DNA from: Clostridia bacterium | GTDB taxonomy: Bacteria > Bacillota > Clostridia > UBA1381 | NCBI GenBank assembly: GCA_017551095.1 | Contig: JAFZMQ010000030.1 | Location: 1 to 64,000 of the forward strand | Length of the DNA: 64,000 bases | Direction: 5' to 3' | Shown here: piece after piece, positions 18,463 through 28,379 of the stretch | How positions within the stretch are numbered: position 1 is the stretch's first letter | Layout of the letters: each line of letters opens with the position of its first letter | Program-made: the position numbers and the translations under genes | The notes under the pieces: generated by a model | Database searches by the model: none | What the model saw: only the letters and a program-made list of their open reading frames with translations | What the model was told of the DNA's origin: nothing

Positions 18463-18485
18463 TGCACCGTAAAAGGTGCATTTTT
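18463..18485 (+). terminator. small hairpin with plus-strand T-run
   Basis: TGCACC/GGTGCA stem (18463-18468 with 18475-18480) followed by TTTTT on the plus strand. No plus-strand gene precedes it; it sits just beyond the minus-strand lipoprotein stop and may insulate that gene from opposing transcription. Confidence 0.45.
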
Positions 18486-18486
18486 G

Positions 18487-18735
18487 TTATTTGCTTGTTG
18501 TGTTGTTATTGTTGTTTGTGCCTGTCAAGTCGTCTACCGCGTTTGTTACATTATTAACAGCATCACCTGCCGTATCGGAAACGGCGTCGCCCACATTTTT
18601 AACATCATTTCCGAGATTTGAGCCGTTTGTTGTAGTGTTATTGGACGGTGTTTTTGTGTTGGTATTGTTCATTCCGCAGGACGCAATAAGAAAAGCACTT
18701 AAAGCGGCAACAAGAAATATTTTTATTTTCTGCAT
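18487..18735 (-). CDS. small Asn/Thr-rich lipoprotein
   Basis: 82 residues. Signal sequence with lipobox IASC (Cys 20). The mature part is low-complexity: Asn/Thr tracts at both ends flank a central NVGDAVSDTAGDAVNNVTNAVDDL that repeats a D/N-x-V-x-D/N-A pattern and could form an amphipathic helix. ATG 18735 follows GAAAGGAG. No family is recognised; small lipoproteins of this look occur widely in Clostridia. It lies between tuf and the transporter operon. Confidence 0.72.
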   Translation of the reverse strand: MQKIKIFLVAALSAFLIASCGMNNTNTKTPSNNTTTNGSNLGNDVKNVGDAVSDTAGDAVNNVTNAVDDLTGTNNNNNTTSK

Positions 18736-18801
18736 ATAGGTAAATCTCCTTTCTATTTAAATGCGTTATTAGTATTGACAAAAAAACAAAATTTATAACA
18801 A

Positions 18802-18837
18802 AAAAACGGTTTTTGCAGTTTTGCAAAAACCGTTTTT
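18802..18837 (-). terminator. terminator of the str operon after tuf
   Basis: Perfect 16-bp stem AAAAACGGTTTTTGCA/TGCAAAAACCGTTTTT around GTTT, 13 bases beyond the tuf stop, with a T-run on the minus strand. Confidence 0.92.
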
Positions 18838-18850
18838 GAATAGTTTTGGT

Positions 18851-20056
18851 TTACGCTTCTTCTACGTCAGAAACGACACCTGAACCAACTGTTCTACCAC
18901 CCTCACGGATAGCGAAACGAAGACCTTTTTCGATAGCGATAGGAGTAATAAGCTCAACGTCCATCTTTACGTGGTCACCAGGCATACACATTTCAACACC
19001 TGCAGGGAGGCTGATAACGCCTGTAACGTCAGTTGTTCTGAAATAGAACTGAGGTCTGTAATTATTGAAGAATGGTGTATGACGGCCACCTTCATCCTTA
19101 GTCAGTACGTAAACGTCGCCTGAGAACTTTGTGTGCGGATGAATTGTTCCGGGTTTAGCAAGAACCTGTCCTCTTTCGATTTCAGTTCTCTGAACACCAC
19201 GGAGAAGTGCACCAACGTTGTCACCGGCTTCTGCATAGTCAAGAGTCTTTCTGAACATTTCAAGACCTGTAACAACAACTTTTCTCTTTTCGTCTGTAAG
19301 ACCAACGATTTCAACTTCTTCGTTAACTGTGATACGTCCTCTTTCAACTCTACCTGTTGCAACAGTACCACGACCAGAAATTGAGAATACGTCCTCAACA
19401 GGCATCAAGAACGGAAGGTCTGATGTTCTCTCAGGTGTAGGAATATAAGAGTCAACAGCGTCCATAAGCTTGTGGATACATTCATATTCAGGAGCATTAG
19501 GATCGGTTGATGTGGATTCCAAAACGCCAAGAGCTGTACCAATGATAACAGGAATGTCATCACCGGGGAATTCATACTCAGAAAGAAGGTCTCTGATTTC
19601 CATTTCAACAAGCTCTAAAAGTTCAGGATCGTCAACCTGGTCAGACTTGTTCATAAATACAACGATATAAGGAACACCAACCTGACGAGCAAGAAGAATG
19701 TGTTCTCTTGTCTGAGGCATCGGACCGTCAGCAGCAGATACAACCAAGATTGCACCGTCCATCTGAGCAGCACCTGTGATCATGTTCTTTACATAGTCAG
19801 CGTGTCCCGGACAGTCAACGTGTGCATAGTGACGGTTAGCTGTCTCGTACTCAACGTGAGCAGTAGAGATCGTGATACCTCTTTCTCTTTCTTCCGGAGC
19901 CTTGTCGATCATGTCGTAAGCTTCAAACTTAGCCTTACCTTCAAGAGCCAAAACTTTTGTTATAGCAGCTGTAAGAGTGGTCTTACCATGGTCAACGTGG
20001 CCGATTGTTCCAATGTTAACATGGGGTTTAGTTCTTTCAAATTTTTCCTTTGCCAT
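18851..20056 (-). CDS. tuf: elongation factor Tu
   Basis: 401 residues. G1 [10 protein letters not shown], switch [16 protein letters not shown]3 [12 protein letters not shown] and G4 NKSD identify EF-Tu, the GTPase that brings aminoacyl-tRNA to the ribosome. Domains II and III follow at normal length, ending in [16 protein letters not shown] 20056 is preceded by GAGGAGG. It is the last gene of the str operon (L7Ae-like, rpsL, rpsG, fusA, tuf), 100 bases after fusA, with a strong terminator behind it. Confidence 0.99.
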   Translation of the reverse strand: MAKEKFERTKPHVNIGTIGHVDHGKTTLTAAITKVLALEGKAKFEAYDMIDKAPEERERGITISTAHVEYETANRHYAHVDCPGHADYVKNMITGAAQMDGAILVVSAADGPMPQTREHILLARQVGVPYIVVFMNKSDQVDDPELLELVEMEIRDLLSEYEFPGDDIPVIIGTALGVLESTSTDPNAPEYECIHKLMDAVDSYIPTPERTSDLPFLMPVEDVFSISGRGTVATGRVERGRITVNEEVEIVGLTDEKRKVVVTGLEMFRKTLDYAEAGDNVGALLRGVQRTEIERGQVLAKPGTIHPHTKFSGDVYVLTKDEGGRHTPFFNNYRPQFYFRTTDVTGVISLPAGVEMCMPGDHVKMDVELITPIAIEKGLRFAIREGGRTVGSGVVSDVEEA

Positions 20057-20156
20057 TTTACAATTTCCTCCTCATAAAATTAAATAAAAATTTCAACACT
20101 GATATTTTACAATATTTTTGCCAAAAAATCAAGTATTTTCCTAAAAATTCCTTGAT

Positions 20157-22268
20157 TTAGTTATTATTTCTTGATCTTTCGTTAATAATTTTCTCCTGAA
20201 TTGACTTAGGAACCTCGGAATAATGTGACGGCTCCATAGAATACTGTCCGCGTCCCTGCGTTTTTGAACGAAGGTCGGTTGCATAACCGAACATTTCGGA
20301 AAGCGGAACATATGCAGTAATTCTCTGTGCACCGGTAACAGCTTCCATTTCCTTAATCATACCACGGCGTGAGTTAAGGTCGCCCATAACATCACCCATG
20401 TATTCATCAGGAATAATAACATTTACAAGCATAATAGGCTCTTTTATAACAGGATCTGCCTTCTTCATACCTTCCTTGAAAGCGATAGATGCGGCAATCT
20501 TGAACGCCATTTCAGATGAGTCAACTTCGTGGTAAGAACCGTCGTACAAAGTAACCTTAACATCAACAACGTTGTATCCTGCCAAAACGCCCGACTGCAT
20601 TGCACCCTGAACACCCGCATCAACCGCAGGGATATATTCTTTCGGCACAGCACCGCCGACAATGGCGTTTACGAACTCATATCCGCCGCCCTCTTCTAAC
20701 GGTTCAAGCTTCAAGAGTACATGACCGTACTGACCTTTACCGCCGGACTGACGGGCATATTTATGCTCGATATTAACAGTTTTTCTGATAGCCTCACGGT
20801 AAGAAACCTGCGGCTCACCGACATTTGCCTCAACCTTAAACTCACGGAGAAGTCTGTCTACGATAATTTCAAGGTGTAACTCACCCATACCCGCAATAAT
20901 CGTTTGACCTGTCTCCTCGTCGGTGTAGGTCTTAAAGGTCGGGTCTTCTGCGGCAAGTCTTGCAAGTGCGAGACCCATCTTTTCCTGACCTGCTTTTGTC
21001 TTAGGCTCGATAGCAACACGGATAACAGGCTCAGGGAAGTCCATAGACTCCAGGATTATAGGATGCTTTTCATCACAAAGAGTATCGCCTGTTGTGGTAT
21101 TTTTAAGACCAACTGCGGCAGCAATATCTCCCGAATAAACGGTGGTTAAGTCCTCTCTGTGATTTGCGTGCATCTGCAAAATTCTACCCATTCTCTCACG
21201 GGTATCCTTGCAGGCGTTTAAAACATATGAGCCTGAGTCAAGCGTACCTGAGTAAACTCTGAAAAAGCAGATATTTCCAACGAACGGGTCGTTTGCAATC
21301 TTGAATGCAAGAGCGGCAAAAGGAGCGTTATCGGATGACGGTCTTTCGTCCTCCTCCTCTGTGCCGGGAATTACGCCCTTGATGTTAGGAATATCGGTAG
21401 GAGCGGGCATATAGTCGATAATTGCGTCCAAAAGCATCTGAACGCCCTTATTTCTGTACGAAGTACCGCAAAGCATAGGCACGATTTCGTTATTTATCGT
21501 AGCCTTACGGAGTGCGGTTTTAAGCTCGTCTATTGTAAGCTCCTCGCCGTCAAGATATTTCATCATAAGCTCTTCATCAGTTTCGGCAATAGCCTCAACC
21601 ATTTTTGCTCTGTATTCTGTTGCCTTGTCGAGCATATCAGCGGGGATCTCCTCCTCGCCGTACTGAGTACCCATTTCATCATAATAAATCTCAGCCTTCA
21701 TAGTCATGAGGTCTATTATGCCCTTAAAGGTGTCTTCTGCACCGATAGGGAGCTGAATCGGGATACCGTTTGCGTGTAATCTTTCGTGAACCATATTTTC
21801 AACATTGTAAAAATCGGCACCCATAATGTCCATTTTATTTACATAAATCATTCTCGGTACATTATAGTCGTTAGCCTGACGCCAAACGGTTTCAGACTGA
21901 GGCTCAACGCCGCCCTTTGCACACATAACGGTAACAGAACCGTCAAGTACACGGAGTGAACGCTGAACTTCAACCGTAAAGTCCACGTGTCCCGGGGTAT
22001 CAATGATGTTTATTCTGTGCTTAACGCCGGCGTTTGCACCTTCCTTTTTAGCCCAGAAACATGTTGTTGCAGCGGAAGTAATTGTAATACCACGCTCCTG
22101 CTCCTGTGCCATCCAGTCCATCTGTGCTCCGCCTTCATGCGTTTCACCAATCTTATGAATACGGCCGGTATAATAAAGTATTCTCTCGGTAGTAGTGGTC
22201 TTACCTGCGTCGATATGAGCCATTATACCGATATTTCTTGTATGTTCCAATGAATATTCTCTACCCAT
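20157..22268 (-). CDS. fusA: elongation factor G
   Basis: 703 residues, full length. [20 protein letters not shown] is the G1 region, [21 protein letters not shown] the G3 region and NKMD the G4 motif; domain IV carries [14 protein letters not shown] and domain V ends with [20 protein letters not shown]. It drives tRNA/mRNA translocation with GTP hydrolysis. Normal operon position between rpsG and tuf. Confidence 0.99.
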   Translation of the reverse strand: MGREYSLEHTRNIGIMAHIDAGKTTTTERILYYTGRIHKIGETHEGGAQMDWMAQEQERGITITSAATTCFWAKKEGANAGVKHRINIIDTPGHVDFTVEVQRSLRVLDGSVTVMCAKGGVEPQSETVWRQANDYNVPRMIYVNKMDIMGADFYNVENMVHERLHANGIPIQLPIGAEDTFKGIIDLMTMKAEIYYDEMGTQYGEEEIPADMLDKATEYRAKMVEAIAETDEELMMKYLDGEELTIDELKTALRKATINNEIVPMLCGTSYRNKGVQMLLDAIIDYMPAPTDIPNIKGVIPGTEEEDERPSSDNAPFAALAFKIANDPFVGNICFFRVYSGTLDSGSYVLNACKDTRERMGRILQMHANHREDLTTVYSGDIAAAVGLKNTTTGDTLCDEKHPIILESMDFPEPVIRVAIEPKTKAGQEKMGLALARLAAEDPTFKTYTDEETGQTIIAGMGELHLEIIVDRLLREFKVEANVGEPQVSYREAIRKTVNIEHKYARQSGGKGQYGHVLLKLEPLEEGGGYEFVNAIVGGAVPKEYIPAVDAGVQGAMQSGVLAGYNVVDVKVTLYDGSYHEVDSSEMAFKIAASIAFKEGMKKADPVIKEPIMLVNVIIPDEYMGDVMGDLNSRRGMIKEMEAVTGAQRITAYVPLSEMFGYATDLRSKTQGRGQYSMEPSHYSEVPKSIQEKIINERSRNNN

Positions 22269-22328
22269 AAATACATTTTCCTCCTTTCACAAAATGTAAA
22301 ACAGATTTGCTTGAAACAATTAAATGAA

Positions 22329-22904
<576 letters not shown>

Positions 22905-22926
22905 CTATATGCACTTTCGCTAAAAA

Positions 22927-23349
22927 TTACTTTTTAGCAGCTTTCGGTCTTTTAGCACCGTATTTTGAGCGGGACTGCATTCTGTTTGCAACACCCTGAG
23001 CGTCCAATGTTCCGCGGATAATATGGTATCTTGTACCAGGAAGGTCTTTAACTCTTCCGCCACGGATCAAAACAACGCTATGCTCTTGCAGATTGTGACC
23101 GATGCCCGGAATGTACGCAGTAACTTCAATACCGTTTGTAAGTCTTACTCTGGCGATTTTACGAAGAGCCGAGTTAGGCTTTTTAGGTGTTGCAGTTCTT
23201 ACTGCTGTACAAACGCCTCTCTTTTGGGGAGAAGAATTGTCATTTGTTCTCTTTTTGAGTGAATTTAAACTCTTTTGGAGAGCAGGGGCAGTTGATTTCT
23301 TTACAGAAGTTTCTCTGCCTTTTCTGACTAATTGGTTAAATGTAGGCAT
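22927..23349 (-). CDS. rpsL: 30S ribosomal protein S12
   Basis: 140 residues starting [12 protein letters not shown] at ATG 23349, behind [25 protein letters not shown] and [17 protein letters not shown] contain the decoding-centre loops; the lysines at the classic streptomycin positions (K43- and K88-equivalents) are wild type. First conventional ribosomal gene of the str operon. Confidence 0.98.
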   Translation of the reverse strand: MPTFNQLVRKGRETSVKKSTAPALQKSLNSLKKRTNDNSSPQKRGVCTAVRTATPKKPNSALRKIARVRLTNGIEVTAYIPGIGHNLQEHSVVLIRGGRVKDLPGTRYHIIRGTLDAQGVANRMQSRSKYGAKRPKAAKK

Positions 23350-23398
23350 ATAATCATATCCTCCTTTCTTCAAAACTATATTATATGTGTAAAAACAC

Positions 23399-23638
23399 TT
23401 ATAACCGAACTATTGCGGCACATGATGCAGACACATCAATTCCGCATTCATGCCCTAATTCACGCATAGACGAAACTTTTTGGACAGGAATTTCGCCCGA
23501 AACCTCTAAAATCGTATCTGTCATATGTTGGGAACAGTCATCAGCAATAAAAATTTTCTTGCAAACACCGCTTTTTACCGACTTTAACACCTGTTTATAT
23601 CCAATAACTAATCGTTCTTCGCTTGTAGGAGAAATCAT
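23399..23638 (-). CDS. L7Ae/L30e-family ribosomal protein (YbxF-like)
   Basis: 79 residues. The small L7Ae fold is visible in [25 protein letters not shown] and [22 protein letters not shown]. In B. subtilis the homologue YbxF sits at this exact place, before rpsL, and binds kink-turn RNA. ATG 23638 is seven bases after GGAGGG; a longer frame starting at 23659 would run through that site. First gene of the str operon, which here has its own promoter and is not joined to rpoBC. Confidence 0.9.
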   Translation of the reverse strand: MISPTSEERLVIGYKQVLKSVKSGVCKKIFIADDCSQHMTDTILEVSGEIPVQKVSSMRELGHECGIDVSASCAAIVRL

Positions 23639-23678
23639 AATATCGCCCTCCTGTCCCATTTTACGCTAATACCGTGCT

Positions 23679-23707
23679 ATTATACCAAAAAAGCAAGATA
23701 ATGTCAA
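23679..23707 (-). promoter_or_regulatory. consensus promoter of the str operon
   Basis: On the minus strand TTGACA (23707-23702), 17-base spacer, TATAAT (23684-23679): a perfect sigma-A promoter 40 bases upstream of the L7Ae-like gene. Confidence 0.92.
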
Positions 23708-23748
23708 CATTTTTTTGCAAAAATAAGAAAAAAACGCCCATAAAAGCA

Positions 23749-24813
23749 TTATTTTATGTGGTCGGCGTCATTTTCTACATTATATATGTGTTCTGTCACC
23801 GTTTTGCCGTGAATAAAATCGTCAATAAATATCTGTGCCGGAACATAATCGGTGTGCTTTGGATAGGTATAGATTTTGTCGAGCTGCTTTTGAAGGATTT
23901 CAAAATCGTCTTTCGTCATAGAAGAACGGTATAGATTAAGCCTTGTATCCCGGCAGGATTTTATCATATAATTTGCAAGTTTTACTGAAAGTTTTGGATT
24001 TTTTGCAGTTTTCGGTACGCAAAAATGGTATTCATCAACAAACATGTCGCCCATTTTTCCGTTTTTTGTAGGCCAAGGGATGTAGCGGACATCAGAGCCC
24101 ACACTGATTTCATTTAAAAGTGTTTCGGGCAGGAAGCCAATTTTAAAAGCACCTTCGCTGCTATCCACAATCTCTTTATCAAAAATCAGGGTTCTGACAA
24201 AATTGAGCCATTCTATCTGTTCCTGTGTATTGTAATCAAAAAGTGTGCTGCCGTCTGACTCAAAAATAAGAGCATTTTTCATATTGATATATGATTTTGT
24301 CCAATCAACCGAAATGTTTGAGTCAAGTTCGTCCACCATATTGATAAAATTGTCCCAAGTCCAATCACCGCGTTTATAATAATCGTACGGAGAAGTAATG
24401 TTTTCAAACTGTTCGGGGTAATATACGCCATAGTTAAGATTTCCCAAAAGCACATTTGTTATACCGTAAATTTTTCCGTCCTGCGTACAGCTTTCACGGA
24501 TTATTTGCTCAGTATAAAGCTTGTTTTTGGGGTTTATATATTCATCAATCGGCTGACATAGGGAAAAGTCTTCCCCTGAGGAATAGATTAAGTCACACTC
24601 CTCGGCCGAATTTGTAAATTCAACCTTGCAGCCGTATTTCTGTGAAAACATTTCCGCGCCTGCTGCCAAGGATCCTGCTGAAATATCCTCGCTGCTAAGG
24701 ACAACAAGAGTCAAATCAGGGTACGTTGGTTTGTTGTTGTATAATAAATATGTAGCAAAGACAGAAATAATAAAAAGGAATGTTATTAAAAAAATCCAAG
24801 CTTTCTTTTTCAA
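23749..24813 (-). CDS. membrane-anchored family 1 extracellular solute-binding protein, orphan
   Basis: 354 residues, starting at TTG 24813 seven bases after GGAGG; a longer frame from 24876 has no ribosome-binding site and crosses the promoter. An N-terminal hydrophobic segment (WIFLITFLFIISVFATYLLY) lacks a lipobox cysteine, so the protein probably stays membrane-tethered. The mature part has the sugar-binding-protein style: LTLVVLSSEDI, GKIYGITNVLLGNLNYGVYYP, YDYYKRGDWTWDNFINMVDEL. No permease or ATPase gene is adjacent, so it either serves a remote transporter or acts as a sensor. Ligand unknown. Confidence 0.8.
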   Translation of the reverse strand: MKKKAWIFLITFLFIISVFATYLLYNNKPTYPDLTLVVLSSEDISAGSLAAGAEMFSQKYGCKVEFTNSAEECDLIYSSGEDFSLCQPIDEYINPKNKLYTEQIIRESCTQDGKIYGITNVLLGNLNYGVYYPEQFENITSPYDYYKRGDWTWDNFINMVDELDSNISVDWTKSYINMKNALIFESDGSTLFDYNTQEQIEWLNFVRTLIFDKEIVDSSEGAFKIGFLPETLLNEISVGSDVRYIPWPTKNGKMGDMFVDEYHFCVPKTAKNPKLSVKLANYMIKSCRDTRLNLYRSSMTKDDFEILQKQLDKIYTYPKHTDYVPAQIFIDDFIHGKTVTEHIYNVENDADHIK

Positions 24814-24844
24814 AATATTACCTCCAAAGCAAGAGTATGCATAT

Positions 24845-24873
24845 ATTGTAACACTAAATAAGAAAAAAAGCAA
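24845..24873 (-). promoter_or_regulatory. promoter of the orphan solute-binding protein
   Basis: Minus-strand TTGCTT (24873-24868), 17-base spacer, TACAAT (24850-24845); the expected start site leaves a leader of about 25 bases before the GGAGG and TTG start. Confidence 0.65.
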
Positions 24874-24877
24874 CAAA

Positions 24878-24905
24878 AAAACTGTGAGCTTTCGCTCACA
24901 GTTTT
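24878..24905 (-). terminator. intrinsic terminator of the second SLH gene
   Basis: Stem AAAACTGTGAGC/GCTCACAGTTTT (12 bp) with loop TTTC, 12 bases after the SLH protein stop; continuous T-run on the minus strand. Confidence 0.92.
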
Positions 24906-24916
24906 ATAAGCTCAAA

Positions 24917-26989
24917 TTAGTCTACACGAACTTCTCTTACGCCGTTCTCAGATCTTGCAAATACATTCTCTGTTGTAGCGTCCATAACTGTATCGAAGTA
25001 CCAAGCGTCTGCATTAAGGTCAGGCCAATCGTTTTCAGATTCATCATACTTAGCAAAACGCGTCCACATTGTATTGATTATCTGCATAACTTCTGCACGG
25101 GTAATAGGTGCGTCAGGATCAAATGTTCCGTCTCCACGACCCTTAGTCCAGCCTAAACCAAATACCTTCAAAATAGAATCTTTTGCCCAGTGACTGTCAA
25201 TATCAGTAAAGTAGTTTGTAGCAGGTTCTGCATCAGGAACGAACTTAGCAGCGATTGTTGCAAATTCTGCTCTCGTTATAGGCTTAGCAGGATTGAAGTT
25301 ACCTGCATCGTCACCTACAAGGATACCTGCATTCGTAAGTGTTGCAATAGGATCATTTGACCATCTGTCATTTGCAACATCAGGGAAGTTTTGCTCGGTT
25401 GTAGCATAAGTTTCCTTAAATGTATCGTTTAAGATATTTACAAAAGCTGTTGCAACTTCTTCACGGGTCATGTTGTTATCAGGCTTAACTCCGCCATCAG
25501 GATAACCGTTGATGTAAGGCTTATGAACGAACAAACCTTCTTCGGTAATAGGCTTTTCAAATGCTTCCGGTATTTCCATATAAGCATAGTTCTGATACTT
25601 TGTAATAGACTCTGCTACTTCGCTGACAGTTTCGGTATATGTCTTATCACCGTTTTCATCTGTATGCTCTGTAACTTCTGTTGTAACTTCAACAGGAACC
25701 TCTACGGTAATAACTGATGTTCCGTTATAATCAATATCAGGTGTTGCAAAAGGACTTGCTGCCCAACCAAGACCTATAAATCCGGGCTTTACATCATTAG
25801 GTTTGGTCTCAACGATAGTTACGGTAGTTGTTGAATATGACTTGTGCACACCTACGGTAGCATCACTGCTAACATCCTTTTCAGTTACAGTAGTTATCTC
25901 AGTAGCCACTTCGCCGTCAGCGGTTGTAGTTTCTGTCTCTGTCAAAACAGTCTTTGAACCGTCTTCATTGTCGGTTGCAGTTTCTTTTGTAGTACTTGTT
26001 GAACCGTCAGAATTTGTAGTGTTAGCGGTTGTAGTTGTAGTATTTCCGGAAGTTGTAGTAGTTGTTGTTGTGGTACTTGTTGTACCGTCGGAATTTGTAG
26101 TAGTAGCCGTTGCAGTTGTAGTATTTCCGGATTGTGATGTAGTAGTTGTTGTAGTAGATTCACCGTTTGTTGAGCTGGTAGTTGAACCACCGGTTCCGGT
26201 ATTACCGCTATCGCTGCTGCCGCCACCACCACCGGTTGTTGTGCCGCCACCGGTAGAGCTGGTGCTATAGAATGCTGTTGCAGTAGCAGAACCGTTAAAA
26301 TCAAGAGTTACAAACGGAGTCGTTTCATCTGCCTCGATGAAATCAACCGAACCATTCAAAGTAGCGGTGATGTAGGTGTTCTTGTGAGCAGCTGTAAGCC
26401 CATCTAAGCCAAGGATAATAGGAGCAAATTTCATTCCGGTATATTTTCCGGCGGCATCCTTGACACCAATATCTTTATTAAGGTCGTAAATTGTTATACC
26501 ATCTTTAACATTAAAGATAACCTTATATTCCCCAGCAGCCGTCTCAACCTTGTCAATTTCGAAAGCAGAACCACCAGGCATCTTTAAGGACAATTCTGAT
26601 TTAGTCGGTAAACTGCTTGGCCCTGTAATATCGGTAGGATATGTAATAGTAACGGTAAATTTGCCAGTAGCCATAGCAGCATCAAAAGCAGCAGCATACC
26701 CTTCAGCATGTTCACGAGCCGTATCATAGTATTCGTTGAACTTTGCCATGACATCCAAAAAATCAATGGAAGCTCTGTAATCAAATGAAGTATCAGTTGT
26801 TTGTGATACAAAATCCGTATCACCGGAACCCTTTACTTCACTCCCAATAATTACAGAAGTAGAAGTAACGCCGGCATTCTTAGCCAAGCTACTAAGCTCC
26901 TTTACAGCCGTAGTCAGCCCTCCTGCAAAAACCAATGTTTGTGATAACAAAGCAAAAGCAATTGCAAAAGATATAAGTTTCTTTTTCAT
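24917..26989 (-). CDS. secreted protein with Ser/Thr-rich linker and three C-terminal SLH domains
   Basis: 690 residues. Signal peptide MKKKLISFAIAFALLSQ with cleavage near VFAGG. Residues 25-240 form a folded N-terminal domain of unknown type. Residues about 243-365 are a low-complexity Gly/Ser/Thr linker with long Thr runs and recurring NSDGSTST-like units, a likely glycosylated stalk. Three SLH modules end the protein (VHKPYINGYPDGGVKPDNNMTREE; FPDVANDRWSNDPIATLTNAGILVGDD; FTDIDSHWAKDSILKVFGLGWTKGRGD), anchoring it to the cell wall polymer. The arrangement suggests a surface-displayed binding or adhesion protein. Strong promoter and terminator; single gene. Confidence 0.87.
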   Translation of the reverse strand: MKKKLISFAIAFALLSQTLVFAGGLTTAVKELSSLAKNAGVTSTSVIIGSEVKGSGDTDFVSQTTDTSFDYRASIDFLDVMAKFNEYYDTAREHAEGYAAAFDAAMATGKFTVTITYPTDITGPSSLPTKSELSLKMPGGSAFEIDKVETAAGEYKVIFNVKDGITIYDLNKDIGVKDAAGKYTGMKFAPIILGLDGLTAAHKNTYITATLNGSVDFIEADETTPFVTLDFNGSATATAFYSTSSTGGGTTTGGGGGSSDSGNTGTGGSTTSSTNGESTTTTTTSQSGNTTTATATTTNSDGTTSTTTTTTTTSGNTTTTTANTTNSDGSTSTTKETATDNEDGSKTVLTETETTTADGEVATEITTVTEKDVSSDATVGVHKSYSTTTVTIVETKPNDVKPGFIGLGWAASPFATPDIDYNGTSVITVEVPVEVTTEVTEHTDENGDKTYTETVSEVAESITKYQNYAYMEIPEAFEKPITEEGLFVHKPYINGYPDGGVKPDNNMTREEVATAFVNILNDTFKETYATTEQNFPDVANDRWSNDPIATLTNAGILVGDDAGNFNPAKPITRAEFATIAAKFVPDAEPATNYFTDIDSHWAKDSILKVFGLGWTKGRGDGTFDPDAPITRAEVMQIINTMWTRFAKYDESENDWPDLNADAWYFDTVMDATTENVFARSENGVREVRVD

Positions 26990-27028
26990 TGTAAATTCCT
27001 CCTAAATAAATATATATAGACACAAGTA

Positions 27029-27057
27029 ATGATAACATCAAAAAACATATTTGTCAA
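27029..27057 (-). promoter_or_regulatory. promoter of the second SLH gene
   Basis: Minus-strand TTGACA (27057-27052), 17-base spacer, TATCAT (27034-27029), 40 bases before the ATG and its GGAGG ribosome-binding site. Confidence 0.78.
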
Positions 27058-27191
27058 GAGAAATTTTAAAATATGTATAAAATTTTTAAAAAAGTCAATA
27101 TTAGTATTAAAAATATCTTGCCATTACAGCATAAAAGGCAAAGAGATAATGAATTTTTTATTTGATATCTCGGAAAGGAATGATTATAAAT

Positions 27192-27842
27192 ATGGAAAGA
27201 AAAGGAAAAAGCGGTATTTACATCACGGTGTGCAGCCTTGCGGTCATTGCCGCAGTAATAGGTTTTGCGGGTAAACGCAACAAAAAGGAAGAGCTACCTA
27301 AAAAAGTAGTAGAGAGCATCCCGGAGGTACAGCAAGTGCAGACGGTTGAGAGCGAAACAAAACCGCAAACCAAGGAAAAAAATATAAGCGTAGCAGAAGA
27401 GGCAACGGTAAGTGTAAGTAAGGCGGCAAAAGTCAACGAGGCAAAATTTGTGCGACCGGTGAACGGAAAGGTGATTGAAGAATTTTCCGATAATAACCTT
27501 ATATATAATGAAGCTTTACGGGATTGGCGTACACATAACGGGGTTGACTTAGAAGCAGAATCGGGAACGCAGGTAATAGCGGCGGCGAACGGGATTGTAG
27601 AAAATGTCTTTGATTCGAATATGGGAATGTGCGTTTTAATAGACCATCAAAACGGCTATAAAACCGTATATGCAAATCTTGACGACAGCATAGCCGTGAA
27701 AAAGGGTGATGAAGTCGCCGAGGGGGATGTAATAGGAATTGTCGGCAATACTGCACTGGGCGATGCAACCGACTTGCCGCACTTGCACTTTGAGATAACC
27801 AAGGACGGAGAAAATGTAAATCCGACAGAATATATAGAATGA
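27192..27842 (+). CDS. SpoIIQ-like LytM/M23 endopeptidase-fold protein
   Basis: 216 residues. One N-terminal membrane segment (IYITVCSLAVIAAVIGFAG), a charged linker, then a LytM domain. The zinc motif is complete: H115-x3-D119 in THNGVDLEAESG and H197-x-H199 in LPHLHFEI. YNEALRDWRTHNGVD resembles SpoIIQ, the forespore protein that pairs with SpoIIIAH across the engulfing membranes; clostridial SpoIIQ often keeps the metal site that B. subtilis lost. spoIIIAH is present at 55.7 kb, supporting this reading. ATG 27192 is used; ATG 27180 abuts the GGAAAGGA site. It could instead be a general cell-wall endopeptidase. Confidence 0.75.
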   Translation: MERKGKSGIYITVCSLAVIAAVIGFAGKRNKKEELPKKVVESIPEVQQVQTVESETKPQTKEKNISVAEEATVSVSKAAKVNEAKFVRPVNGKVIEEFSDNNLIYNEALRDWRTHNGVDLEAESGTQVIAAANGIVENVFDSNMGMCVLIDHQNGYKTVYANLDDSIAVKKGDEVAEGDVIGIVGNTALGDATDLPHLHFEITKDGENVNPTEYIE

Positions 27843-27881
27843 GGAATAAATAAAACTTTTCGGAATAAATTTATAAAAGAC

Positions 27882-27910
27882 TTGACAAAAGGGATTTTTG
27901 GTGCTAAAAT
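27882..27910 (+). promoter_or_regulatory. promoter of the initiator tRNA gene
   Basis: TTGACA at 27882-27887, 17-base spacer, TAAAAT at 27905-27910; the tRNA begins 20 bases later. Confidence 0.85.
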
Positions 27911-27930
27911 GTCCTAAGTCAAGTCGATAT

Positions 27931-28008
<78 letters not shown>

Positions 28009-28011
28009 AGA

Positions 28012-28043
28012 AAATGCTGTTTGCCGAAAGGCAGACAGCATTT
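28012..28043 (+). terminator. hairpin terminator behind the tRNA
   Basis: 14-bp stem AAATGCTGTTTGCC/GGCAGACAGCATTT with a GAAA tetraloop, starting 4 bases after the CCA end. The trailing T-run is short, so it may also serve as a processing barrier. Confidence 0.7.
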
Positions 28044-28193
28044 CTGTTATGAGAACGACGAGCGTGGCTCGTTGGGAACAGATATGCTCCGCTGCCGGTG
28101 GCAGAAAAAGGAGAATATCTGTTTCCGCAGCTATCAAAAAATCAAACACGAAAAGTGCTGGATTTTTTGGAAACAGCAAGGCGGCACGAAGTG
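28044..28193. other. structured non-coding segment between the tRNA and its partial copy
   Basis: Three further stem-loops fill this stretch: ACGAGC/GCTCGT (28056-28070); a long interrupted stem CAGATATGCTCC/GGAGAATATCTG enclosing CTGCC/GGCAG (about 28079-28122); and AAAAAATC/GATTTTTT with an inner CAC/GTG (about 28137-28169). No coding sequence or integrase remnant is seen. It may be a small RNA, a hairpin-type mobile element or debris from an excised element. Confidence 0.5.
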
Positions 28194-28237
28194 ATAACCC
28201 GGAGGTCGTGTGGTTCAAATCCCGCCCCCCGCAACCA
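28194..28237 (+). repeat. duplicated 3' half of tRNA-fMet
   Basis: Direct repeat of 27966-28008: from ATAACCCGG in the anticodon loop through the T-arm to GCAACCA, identical except for one extra C in the C-run. It carries the same bulged T-stem. The 5' half of the tRNA is absent, so it cannot fold as a tRNA. A repeat that begins in the anticodon loop and runs to the tRNA end is what tyrosine-integrase attachment sites usually leave. Confidence 0.85.
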
Positions 28238-28242
28238 ATTAG

Positions 28243-28275
28243 AATCCCACAGCCATGCGGTTTGTGGGATTTTTA
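28243..28275 (+). terminator. terminator after the tRNA 3' copy
   Basis: 9-bp stem AATCCCACA/TGTGGGATT followed by TTTTAAT. A separate palindrome TGGTCA-TT-TGACCA lies at 28299-28312 and an imperfect AAAATA-CGC hairpin at about 28331-28364, the latter next to the endonuclease gene end. Confidence 0.75.
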
Positions 28276-28379
28276 ATATTTACAAGTTTTAGACAAAATG
28301 GTCATTTGACCACAATTAGTCATAAAAAGCGAAAATACCGCCTTTATGGAGCGATATTTTTTAGCAAAATTACAAAACA

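Noticed and set aside
19700-20077. Plus-strand frame opposite tuf
   Set aside because: A shadow of the highly expressed tuf gene caused by its codon bias; no ribosome-binding site or recognisable protein.
25803-26270. Open Val-rich frame on the plus strand
   Set aside because: It is the antisense of the Thr/Ser-rich stalk (ACA/ACT codons read as TGT/GTA-type Val codons) and has no ribosome-binding site.
27180-27842. Lysostaphin-type secreted autolysin instead of a SpoIIQ-like protein
   Set aside because: A single membrane anchor, short length and the WRTHNGVD context fit SpoIIQ better; it remains possible and is reflected in the confidence.
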